From positions 7,828,167 through 7,892,166 of the forward strand of contig JARUPZ010000017.1 of NCBI GenBank assembly GCA_031213475.1: a stretch of 64,000 nucleotides of DNA. Reading direction: 5' to 3'. Under the pieces are notes generated by a model. The model had not been told where the DNA came from, did not search any database, and saw only the letters and a list, made by a program, of their open reading frames with translations. Shown here one piece after another: positions 49,775 through 60,181 of this stretch. The position numbers were made by a program, and so were the translations under genes. The stretch comes from Nereocystis luetkeana. Its lineage: Eukaryota > Sar > Phaeophyceae > Laminariales > Laminariaceae. Position 1 is the first letter of the stretch. Every line of letters starts with the position of its first letter.

Positions 49775-51864
49775 GCAAAGAAACCCGAGACACGCGACGA
49801 GAACAGAACCACTGCCGCATAAAATTTGGCGAGAACGATGCGGGGTTTCTTACCACGCGGTACGGCTATCGACTCGTACCGCACCCGCACCGTGTGATTG
49901 TACGTTTCACAAAACACACCGCGCCGTGCCGTGTGGTGATTATTATCAAAACGTAGTTCGCAATGCAACTCGCCGTACGATTTTAAGAATTAATTACGCT
50001 CCGAACTGCACCGTTCTTATCGCACACAATACTAACATAACGTGAGAAGGATATAGGTTGCTTCATATCCACCAGAAAATAACGCGCGTTTTCCGTGCGG
50101 TTAGGATATAACTGGTATTTATTTACCAACTGGCACCGCTCCGCACGATTTTAAATCGCCTCCCAAGGTGGGGATTCTGCGGTATTTTACGTTAGAAAGC
50201 GCGCCTCACAGTGAAAACCATCGACATTTATTTGGCCCCGTACGGCACACGAAACCAAGGCACACGAAGTGAATGAAAACAGCCGCATACGATCGACGTC
50301 GATGATCGGGGCTGAAACTATATTGCACGAAGAAGGCAATGCCTCACCAGCAGAGGCTGCCGAACTGATCTTGACCTTTAATCCACATCGTCTCGGGGTC
50401 CGAGGTCGCCATCGTTAATCCGCGTCGAAGTCTGGTATGTCCCGCCCCAGTCCTGGTTATACCCCTTCTACAACGTGACGAAGGCAAGATATGATGAACG
50501 CATTGTCAGAACATTTCGCAGACACAGAGTGCAGCCCGGCAAATAGGAGGGGGCACGCCACACCTACACGTTGACGTTTCTTGGTCGGCGTCTGCGCTTT
50601 GCGTTTCTCGGGAAAGTTCAGATATCCCGATTATCTCGGAGAAAAAGTGTGCTCGGCGTGACCTGCAACGAGGCGTCTGTCTATGTTTTTTTGCAGGGAT
50701 ATATCAACCCTTTTACGTTGTGACTGCGGGCCCGGTCTGGGGGTAAACTACTTTGGATTTGAGTGGTTTGCCCCCAAAGACGCGACTGCAGATTGCCCTG
50801 AAATGGCCAAAACATGCTGAGACAAGGGTCCAACAGTTTTCGGTGATCCTCACCTTGATAGATCCGTGCCGAAGGACGTCACCAAACCAGTACCGGGCGG
50901 GCTGTATGGTAATGGTGTTCGTCCCAACCGATTGCGCACCCTCGCGTTCGCGAGCTAGTAATTTTATTACCTTTCTCGCTCTCCGCACTCTGTGCCGTGA
51001 GGGACGGATAGTTCCGAAATGTCAACCATCGAAGACCTCTTTCCGTTTGTTCCGGGCTATTTCTTCTGGAATCGCTGTACGTTGGGTAGTCGATCTGGAT
51101 GAACTTCTTGGAGAATCAGCGGGGATGGTGAACAAGTTTCCTGATGAAATCTAAGTCATGTGTAGGGGGGAGGGGGGGGGGGGACGACAGTCCCTACAGA
51201 CAGGCACCGGCCATGAAACAATAGCCGAGATTCGAAATCCCCGCGCGTTGAGTTATGGGAGTACGTATACAATATAACGTGCAAGGCATGCGGAACAAAA
51301 ACACACCTGAAAAGTCCACCAGGTATATACAAGGTATCGGTTACGGGTGAGGCACATAGACACACGAAAATTATACCCTGGTATACTGTAGTCCATCCGG
51401 TTAAATTTTGTCATCATTTGGCCATACAATAAAAAACATATTGTGGACGACAGAATTACCCCTTGGTGCCGTGGAGTATACCATTAAAATGCTCTGTTTC
51501 AGGCGGGTCGTTTGTTAGGATAGATTTTTACTTTATTTTGTTGGCGAGATATTCGCAAATTCGTGTTTGTTTTTCAGTGATTGTATTTGATTTTATATAA
51601 ACGAACGTGTGGTGCCTTTTTTTCGTTTGACGCCGGTTTTGAACAGATCTCGTCGACCAGCTTCATGTTAAGTCAACTTTGTTATTTTTACGAGGTCTGG
51701 GGGAGATAAAGACAGCAAACCTCATATATATAGAGGACGAAATTGGTTTCATTTTGTGTGGAATAACCGATCATACGATCCCGAATAACTCAACGGATTC
51801 GGACGAATTGGACCTGCACCCAGGGGAAAGTTTTATTTTGTGCGAGTTGTTTTTGTTTTGAGCG
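49690..51864. other. Gene-free stretch with (TA)n and a G-run
   Basis: Contains an (AT)n microsatellite at 49738-49773 and a G6-A-G12 run at 51165-51183. A GC-richer patch at 50713-51154 is open on both strands (133 codons +, 91 codons -) with no recognisable domain. Confidence 0.4.
49738..49773. repeat. (AT)18 microsatellite
   Basis: Uninterrupted alternating A/T. Confidence 0.95.
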
Positions 51865-52219
51865 AGATATGGCCGTTCAAAGTTTCAGAGTGACACACAC
51901 CCACATACATTGAGCCACAGAGGCGTTCTACGATGGAGGTTCACCCTCAATTTTCTGAGGCTCTTCACTTGACCTTAAGGAGCTCCATACCTCACCCGAA
52001 AACAGACTTCAGCAAAAATCAGGTTGCATCTCGATGAATAGTCCCATGACCCAAGCAAAAAAAAATGTCGTTTTTTCGAAACAAGATTGGCAGTCCGACG
52101 ATTCTGGGTTAAGGAACCCCGTCATCCAGAAACCATTTTAGCGGAAATGTGCTACCTCTATCGTAGATATGGCCGTTCAAAGTTTCAGAGCGACACACAC
52201 CCACATACATTGAGCCACA
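51865..52219. repeat. 55-bp direct duplication flanking a MITE
   Basis: 51865-51919 and 52165-52219 are identical except for one T/C difference (51891 versus 52191) and are exactly 300 bp apart. Both run from AGATATGGCCGTTCAAAG to CATACATTGAGCCACA. MITE copy e lies between them. Confidence 0.95.
51921..52166. mobile_element. MITE family 1, copy e (246 bp)
   Basis: Starts AGGCGTTCTACGATGGAGGT and ends ACCTCTATCGTAG, where the last seven bases of the terminal repeat (AACGCCT) are missing and the flanking duplication begins. The interior matches copy c in the same orientation. Confidence 0.9.
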
Positions 52220-52273
52220 CTACTTACTGCTGTACACACATGAACTCAGATAAACACTACCAGGTACTAGCCA

Positions 52274-53009
52274 ATGAAGAGGGCTGGGCGTCCTCGGGTC
52301 GCCAACTCTAAGCGCGGCAGAGCAGCTGGGTGGTTCACGAAACGTGCACCACCTACCTGCGGAGGCATAAATAAAGCGATTCGGAGCCGACGAAACCACG
52401 GTCTCCGTCTGGAGGGGGGCAGCAACCTGATCGTGCTTGAGCGGACGACACCAATTATGAAGGAGATCAAAAGAGCAACAGCAGCGATGGTAACATATAC
52501 GGTGGAGACTGCAAAAGATCTGGCAGGCGCCGCAGAAAGGATCGTAAGGACGCAGTGTGCCGAGGGGGGGTTTAAACGCTGTTCGCTTGCTGGAACCTCC
52601 CCGCAGCAGCACTCCAGCAGCAGCAGCAGCAGCAGCAGGAGCAGCAGCAGCAGCAAATAAATGAAATCGACCAGCAGCCGCCCGAGGAAGTAAGAGGAGA
52701 AGACTATGAGAAAGTGTCAGAATTCGATCGTGACAACATCACCTTCGAGATCTCGGGGGGGGTATGGAAGAGGGCGCCCTCGGCGAGTCAGATAAGATGG
52801 TCTCGCTAATTGGCTGGGCCAGAACGAGATGCCCTCGGAGCTGAGGTCCGTTGAAGTCAATAGCAGTTCAGAATCGGAGGGCATAGTCTTAGCGGGGTAC
52901 GCTGGCGACTCGGGAAACTGCGCGTCTTCCGAGGGCCCGCAGATCCACTGGAGCGACGAAGATGAAGAATCGGTGCCGCTTGGTGTGGTGGTGGTGGTGG
53001 TGGTATAAT
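52274..53009 (+). pseudogene. AT-hook / poly-Gln / acidic-tail gene relic, frameshifted
   Basis: Four consecutive frames look coding. The first, from ATG 52274, starts with an AT-hook-like basic segment (MKRAGRPRVANSKRGR), then a helical region (MKEIKRATAAMVTYTVETAK). At the CAG repeat (52615-52656) it runs into poly-Ser and a stop. The neighbouring frame gives poly-Gln followed by INEIDQQPPEEVRGEDYEKV. At the G-run near 52756 another shift gives MEEGALGESDKMVSLIG. A last shift near 52825 gives MPSELRSVEVNSSSESEG and an acidic WSDEDEESVP. It ends in poly-Val from (GTG)n and a stop at 53007-53009. Three breaks fall at or near low-complexity runs, so they may be real decay or sequencing errors. 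The composition suits a nuclear DNA-binding or transposon-associated protein (inference). No family was recognised. Confidence 0.5.
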
Positions 53010-54023
53010 ATTCCATTATACTCTACGTGTTGTAGTATTCTATGTTATACGACATGATATTATATCATACTATAAACAGAAGATGTTCTAGAATACAGGC
53101 ACTACACAACAGAGTACAGTAGTACGGATTTATGAGGAAGTGGGAAAGAAGGCATCGTCGATTTTGGCGTATGCGCGTGCTGATCCGAAAGTACAGCAGT
53201 ATAGAATATATATATGTATATATACACGAGCAAAAAGTACGCCTTTTTCTTTTCTTTTCTTTTCCATTTTCAAATTTGGGACATATTTTCTCAAAAAAAG
53301 CGGCCAAAAATTTCACAACAAAAATTGACACCAGATTGGAGTTCCTCTCGACCTCGCGGTCCTTGCCTACTTTGTTTTGTTACAATTCTCAAAATTGAGC
53401 GAGAAACAGTGGAGGTCATAAGATGGCAAAATTTAACCGGATGGACCGTACGCAATGCATGTAAAGCTCACGCAGTAATAATAGGAAACAGTATTTATTT
53501 CCTTGATCGGCTTTCGTCCGGGCTTTCTTTCACCTACTACGTGTACGGGGTATGCATAACGAGACATTGACAGCAGCAGTCTGAGGGCAAATATATTATA
53601 TATTGAAAGGGCCGAAATCAAGGTGTAAATATTCGCACTCCGGTACGAAGTCAATATCACAAGCAAACACCCGTAATTAGCACGTCTGTATAATATATAT
53701 GACGCTACAACTAGCATGATGTATGCCTGTCTGCAGTACCGTAGTAGTAGTGTGTCTGTCACATCCCCTGCGGGGAAGCACGACAGCTTCTTTCATTTTT
53801 CCCTCTTCGTTTGTTTCTCTTCGGATTTGCTTTCTCTGTTTTCTGTATTTTGTTTGGTTACTTTGTTTTCTCTCTTTCATATTTGATTCTCGTGCTTTCT
53901 CTCTTTCATATAATGTGTACGTCGTGTCTATCGTACCCAGTATAATGACGTGACATGGCATAGTCGATTCTGCTTAGGGACGCGAGTAGCGAGTTTGCTG
54001 TAGTTCCCGCCAAGTTATTATCC
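53010..54023. other. Gene-free stretch
   Basis: AT-rich with no gene recognised. A TACAGCAGTA word lies at 53192. Confidence 0.4.
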
Positions 54024-54082
54024 GGCTGGCGAAGCCAGCCACATAAGTGACTTTAGTCTACTTGTTGGCTGGCGAAGCCGCC
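54024..54082. repeat. Two GGCTGGCGAAGCC hairpins 43 bp apart
   Basis: 54024-54040 is a perfect 7-bp stem with GAA loop (GGCTGGC, GAA, GCCAGCC). 54067-54082 repeats the motif as GGCTGGCGAAGCCGCC and is followed by GGAGGCATTTTTTATT. Confidence 0.8.
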
Positions 54083-55115
54083 GGAGGCATTTTTTATTAC
54101 GTCCTCAGCTTCGTTTTTCACTCAAAAAGGTGAGATAAATGGGACAGGTTGATATTGGGTTCAGATCACGAAAGGTAACGTTTTAAGACCGTCTCAGTTT
54201 ATCAGACGTTTTAGGAATGCACCAGAAAATATAAACATGCCCTTCCCGTTTGGAGATCTCTCACGGATAGATCACCAGTAAATCACACAGACAACGAACA
54301 TAGAAAACGGACAGGGACCTCTTCTACGACAGGAGCAAAAGGAAAAATTAGTTCGTCGCCGGCGATTCAGCGATTCAAGGACGGTCTATAGTTGAGCTAG
54401 CGAATACCACGTTATACCCTCCGTGGTATTGGATGAGGTGCAAACTATTACTAGCGACGTATAGTGGTATGTATATTAACAGTACTTCTTGGAGATGATG
54501 CCGGGAACTACGTGCCCCGTAACAACGAGCCTTCCTACAAACAAGAAACCTCAAAAGTTAAACTAGACTGCCTAGCCAACTAACTATTAATTAGCTGGCG
54601 ACTATTGATCATCCAACTCACAGCTCTACTGCTTGTTGCATAACAATGTAGTGTCTCTGTGGTGTAGTTTAGTGACCACAGAGCTACTATCTCTCTACTC
54701 TAGGATTGGAGAATCGGACTGGATGTCGACTGGTAGAAAGGACGGCGTAATGTGAAGAACACACACATACGAGGTATGTATGCCCCGTTTACCATCAATC
54801 ACAGCTTGTTGTTGCTGTATCGTATCCAAAACGTGAGCGGACTTAAGAGTCTAGCTAACAACACGGGGCAACCACGGTATCTCGTACAAAATGTTTCCTA
54901 TTTATTTCGCTGATGTCCGGGTACGGTTGGTATTATGTACACTCCAAGAATCAAACACCCCCTGGTAGCCACAACACAAGTACAGTTGCATCACAATTAG
55001 TTCGAATCTTCAACAATCTTAGGTATGGGCCGCAAAACGGCTCACAACGCTGATGGTGTGGGTAACATTCATACACGTACATATTATACATATATATATA
55101 TATACCAGGTATATA

Positions 55116-55157
<42 letters not shown>

Positions 55158-56133
55158 GAAGCCCCAAAATACATGAGTTTTCAAGGGGGGCCCTGTGGAA
55201 AGCAGTCGCCTCAAAATGCATCGAACAGTTTTTATATACACGTGTGGACGTATAACAACAGGCTTGGCGAGCTGTCTGGTTTCCTATCGCCTGGGTGGAG
55301 TACAGCATAATAATCACATAGTAGTGCATTGTGTCGCAGAGGAAAAATGCCCACTTGTAACGGATTTTTATAGGAGGATGTTGTGTAATATTATATATAC
55401 CGTAGACTGCTCAGTTGTGAGATTGATTGGGGATTTCGTGTGACGTTCCTACCGAGGTACGTACACAGCAGCATTGCACCATATATATACATATATATAT
55501 ATGTTCGTAAGCTGCGTTTGGTGCAACAGTAATACTGTTATCGCGCATGCTGCAGGGTATGTTTACCCTCATCCACGATATAGTCCGATGGCTGCCCTTG
55601 GGCCGTGGCACCAAGACAGAGAGGATGAGCAGAAACGCAAAAGACTGCCGGCCTACAATCATCGCAATTTTTGTCGTGCGGTATGTTTGGCCTCTGAACA
55701 CTTACTCTTGGTGTCACTCGAAAACAAAAATACGTATCGGATATTATACGACACACATGAGGAGATGGTGAGTTATTTCATGTTTTGGAAATAAATGGTC
55801 AAGAGAATATCCTCCGACCGTTAACTCGATGTTCAAAGTGTGCATATATACCGACATCCCGTCTAGGTTGATACGCGCCCTCTCCCGTTTTCTGAAGGCT
55901 CTATATGAATTAGCTGCGGCAGACAAGGTCTCTTTTCGTGATGCTTCTCATGCTTCTCACCCCCACGGGAAAGGGGATGGGTGTGGGCGGACGGCAACTA
56001 ACTGGTCATGAGCGCTTCACGCAAACAATCCTCAACCAACCGACAAAGAAACAGCGTGCAATATCCAAAGACCAGCAGAGTGCGATACTACAACTCTACC
56101 GTAAACGCTGAAAAACGAAACATCAGATGCAAG
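54083..56133. other. Gene-free, TA-rich stretch
   Basis: (TA)n blocks at about 55088-55102 and 55110-55151 surround a TACCAGGTA at 55103. No gene was recognised; frames up to 106 codons have no domain. Confidence 0.4.
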
Positions 56134-56317
56134 TATTACGGGGGGCTATCTTAAACAGGACCTTCGGTACATACAAAAGCCTACCAGGTATATTGCTTGG
56201 CTGTTTTTACTATCATTATTGGTATTTCCCTTGCCATCCGACCACGTGAGGCATGATCTTCAACATTGATCACTCATCAACAATATTTGGTCCTGTTTAC
56301 TGTGGCCCCCCGTAATA
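56134..56317. mobile_element. MITE family 2, copy c (184 bp, enlarged interior)
   Basis: Starts TATTACGGGGGGCTATC and ends GTGGCCCCCCGTAATA. Arms are about 29 bp. The interior is about 70 bp longer than in copies a, b and d and contains a TACCAGGTA at 56182. Confidence 0.85.
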
Positions 56318-58045
56318 GTATGAGTGTGAGGGAGGCACGCGAAGGCTTGCGACTCACGGGTATCTAGCCTAGTTGTGCGAAGGCTGAGTGAAGCCGTGAA
56401 TTCAGAGGTAGCTGCAATCAACGGAACACAATTTCGACTCAAGACGTTGTTCGAAGGCATCACCTCTAACCTGTACCTGTGTGTATTTCCAGTAACTTCT
56501 CCGACCGCACCTTACCGTGCATCCCAAGGGACTTCAAATTGGAAATTGCTACTCACTCGACCGGGAAATACTGCATGGATTTTGCTTCTTCCTCACCTGG
56601 CACTGTAGATGGAACAAAGTGGTATGTTTGCCTTCCTCTGTCGCCCTCGAAGAAAAAAAACAGGGTACCAGGCCCTTCGCGTGCTCTCCGTCGTACTGCC
56701 TTGTCTCGACGCTCTATCTCAGGGTCGTCGAGCTCAGAGGGTTCTTGTTTTCTCCTTTGGAAACCTCATGCCTGGGAACGGATTTTTTTGAGGGCGAGAT
56801 GGAATTCTCCGGGAGCGAAAGAAGAATATAAAGGCATCAAAACGACCTTTCGTTAAGGTAGGCGAACTGTTTGTTCCACTACAGGTCAGCTTCGGAATAT
56901 CTCCGTTCGCAAACAAACACGATCCTTGGAACAGACCACAGGGTCCTCGAAATTTTGTGTGTCCGCTTTATCTGCGGAATTATTCTCGTTGAACATACTG
57001 CGCTGAAGAGCAATATCAATAATAATTACAAATAGCTGAGTATCAACTATTTAATCAGTCGAACTCACTGCTGACGTATTTCATAATTTTAGATAATAGA
57101 TTCGTACCTAATATAGTATTCTCCCGCGCAGTCTAGCCTCCACAAATGGACGGTATAAATATACCGCACAGCATTCACTGCATAGATAGGTACTTAGGTC
57201 GTAGAGTATCCATAAAAAAGCGAACGGCGGTGTGGTTTGTTCACCATGTATGTTCGAATTTCAGACGACTTGATTGACGTCTACGTGTAGCCTGCTCTTT
57301 TTTCAGACGTGTTCTGTTTGAGAAATCTTGAAGCCAAGTTGATACGCAGAGATCACGCCGCACTTAGTTCGAGTGTTTCATTCGCCAGATCATGGGCACA
57401 CGTAACCACAGGTATTATTACTGCTGCTGCTCATGATTCCGTTGGTGTCTATGGCTTCAGAGGTGTTTTTGTGTGCTGTACACACCCGCCGAACAAGTCC
57501 GAGAACGAGGCGCGTCGGGAGTAGTCCCACGATGGTAGGGTTACCCATTTTGGCTAAATAAAATCCGACACAGGTTGAACCCCTCAAGGTAAAAACTACC
57601 ACTCAGTTAGTAGTACGGACGGGCATGAATGAGGTGATCGTCGTAAGCATGCGGCCTGAAAACAAATATTCGAGGTACCCGTAGAGCACAACAGTGTGTG
57701 TCTACACACGACCTGAAGACCCTCGACTTTTGTCAAGGAAGGGTGTGACAGGATCGTCATCCTGGGGTTATTTTGCGGACTTTTTTGTGGTTGTGCTCAT
57801 TCATGTCAAAAGCCGGCAAGCCCAGTGCACGATAGGTCAGCCGTTCACGCAGTACTACCGTGTTGTTACAGTAAACAGGTAGTACTATACGTAGGTCTTT
57901 GTACTTTTCGTGCGCACACTCTGTCAATCCGGCAAACCCGTTGGACGATAGGTACGACAAGTACGTTAAAAAAAAACAATATTGCTATGTGCACAGCTTG
58001 CAGCTGAATTTTCAGGCGATCAATAAATGAAAGTATGTACATACT
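56318..58045. other. Gene-free stretch
   Basis: Three overlapping plus-strand frames cover 56375-56856 (77-125 codons), none with a recognisable domain. Nothing else was seen. Confidence 0.35.
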
Positions 58046-58160
58046 AGTACCGGGGGCCATAGTTAAAAGGACCAAATATTGTTAGTAAAAATCCCTAAAT
58101 GTATACCAGGTAAGTTTTTATGTATACCGTAGGTCCGATTAACTATGGTCCCCCGTTATA
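58046..58160. mobile_element. MITE family 2, copy d (about 115 bp)
   Basis: Left arm has CCGGGGGCCATAGTTA, right arm TTAACTATGGTCCCCCG. The interior shares AAATATTGTTAGTA with copies a and b and contains TACCAGGTA at 58104. Confidence 0.83.
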
Positions 58161-58418
58161 GGTACAGCGAACTACAGCAGTATACTGTAGTAGTACAAGG
58201 CACGCATACGATACATCCACCACGAAAAAAACGAATACCGCTGTGTCGAAAAATATTGTACTCTTTGGTATAAGTTCGATCCCAATTTTTATTATATTCA
58301 AGGACATGTTGCTTCTGCTCTGTTCCGCACTATTGTCCACTGGGGAATATACGTTTCCATCGAGAAGTAAGTGTGAACCTGTTGCTGTAGGTACTGGTAT
58401 ACACTGTGTTGGTCCCTC

Positions 58419-58595
58419 TATAGTGCCGGTATGGTCCCTCTATAGTGTCGGTATGCGCCAGTCAACAATACCGGCACTAAAGCGGCAACCAGCACTGCTC
58501 CGCTCGCCGGCAGACTGGTTAACGTCTGGTGTTAAATGTGCCAAGCGATATCACAGGCGATATAGCGGCGTCGGCACTGCGGAACCGGCACTATA
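58419..58595. mobile_element. MITE-like element, 12-bp inverted termini
   Basis: Starts TATAGTGCCGGT and ends ACCGGCACTATA, perfect inverse over 12 bp and 177 bp end to end. The left end is tandemly duplicated (GGTCCCTCTATAGTG.CGGTAT at 58411 and 58434). A further ACCGGCACTA lies inside at 58469. Single copy here. Confidence 0.55.
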
Positions 58596-60076
58596 CATAT
58601 AGCAACGCATATATACCGTATACAGAAGTTAGTCCTTGCTCGCACCACTTTAATTTCTCTCGAAAATATATATTCCTTTTGTTTCCGAGGTTTTCTTCTT
58701 TCGGGAAAGTTATGAGTGATCCATGTTGAAGATCATGCTGCATATTGTCGGATGGCAAGAGAAATAATAATATGTACTCGTAGATACAACCCAGGTACCC
58801 TCCTCCTTATTGTTTCATTCCTGCTCTACAATACAGTAGTAGTTATGATAATGGCGTCCAAAATGTATTTTGAATGAAACTGTAATGAATGCCAGACACT
58901 ATTTACAGGCCGGGAAAAATCACCGCTGCGTGCTGTTAACAGTAACTTAGTTGTTGTTCAGCATAGAAGTATAATAATAGTGGCAAGCTACAGCAGTAGT
59001 ACGTGCAAAAACTTGGGAATTATACTATTAATATCAAATACCAGTATAGATTAAATGAACGTACTCACTCCCGGAATTTAGCAGCTTCATATTATTTGTC
59101 CTCCTCATCATGTACAGTATACTGTAAAATATTCTGCCAGAGGCTATATATAAACCCCCCGCTCGCCCTCGTTAGTAGTAGATAGTGGTAATAATGGTGA
59201 CGTTCAAATATTGTTCAAGAAAACAGCAGTACCACGGGTATGAAATACACACCAGAAAAAAAAAACATTCACTCGTACTACGTGCAACCTCGAAAACATT
59301 TGTTCGTATGTATATGTTTATATATTTCTCAGGTCCTAAGGAGGTATAGACACACCCACTTCCTCCCTGAATTCTGCAGCTTCAGAATTTGTCTTCCTCA
59401 TATATATATACGCACTGCACTTTCTGCGTGACTAGGCATTACATATAACCCGTAGTACGCGTAATCGAAGCATCACGAACAGAACAGCTTGCAAATATAT
59501 ATGAGGTTCGACAAATCCTCGATCACACAGCTAGATGATGATGTTTTTTCTTTTTATAAATTATAGGATGGTATATCTATATCGATATGTACATATATTA
59601 TATGTACGATTCTATCTATATCCCGCTACCTGGTACCAGGTACCAGGATATGAGTTTGATTCAAATTCCTCATCACTGCTGCGAAACGAAACACCGCCTC
59701 TGGTAGTCCGTGCAATCGGAAGATCACACACGCAAAAAAAGGCGCCAAGAAGACGAGATTTGGACGAAAACCTCGATCTTGCAGCTGAGCTGATTTTTCG
59801 TATTTCAATAAAAACCCCGGCGTACTGGTGAAAGTTAAATCTTGAGTAGCACACACACGCGTAAGTGCGCAGTTTTTTTTGTTCGTTTCCTTCGTCTTAG
59901 TCTTCAGGATTGATCGAGCCTGCAACTTGAAGTGTCTGGCGGCAGCGGCGGCGATACGATTATCCGATACTACTGCTGCTCGAATCAAGCATAGAGGGGA
60001 ACGGGGGGTCACAGCTCGCCTGTGGGCATTGTGACGGCCTTGAGCAATGTAGCGCACCGTTGGGTGTACCGAATTC
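58596..60076. other. Gene-free stretch
   Basis: AT-rich, several GTAC-rich palindromes, including overlapping TACCWGGTA sites at 59627 and 59634. No gene was recognised. Confidence 0.4.
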
Positions 60077-60181
60077 AGAGGTCGTCGGCACCTTGTGGTG
60101 TTGTTGCTACCCTGATTGGTCACTGTGGCCACATAGATTTATCTACGCCTACAGAGTGCAGAGAGAGGGTGCCGACGACCT
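60077..60181. repeat. 14-bp perfect inverted repeat around a 76-bp loop
   Basis: AGGTCGTCGGCACC near 60077 and GGTGCCGACGACCT near 60168 are exact inverse copies. It lies in a GC-richer stretch with open frames on the plus strand but no domain. Confidence 0.8.

Noticed and set aside
50713..51154. Overlapping open frames on both strands (133 codons +, 91 codons -)
   Set aside because: GC-richer patch lowers stop frequency; neither frame shows a motif, and strand cannot be chosen.
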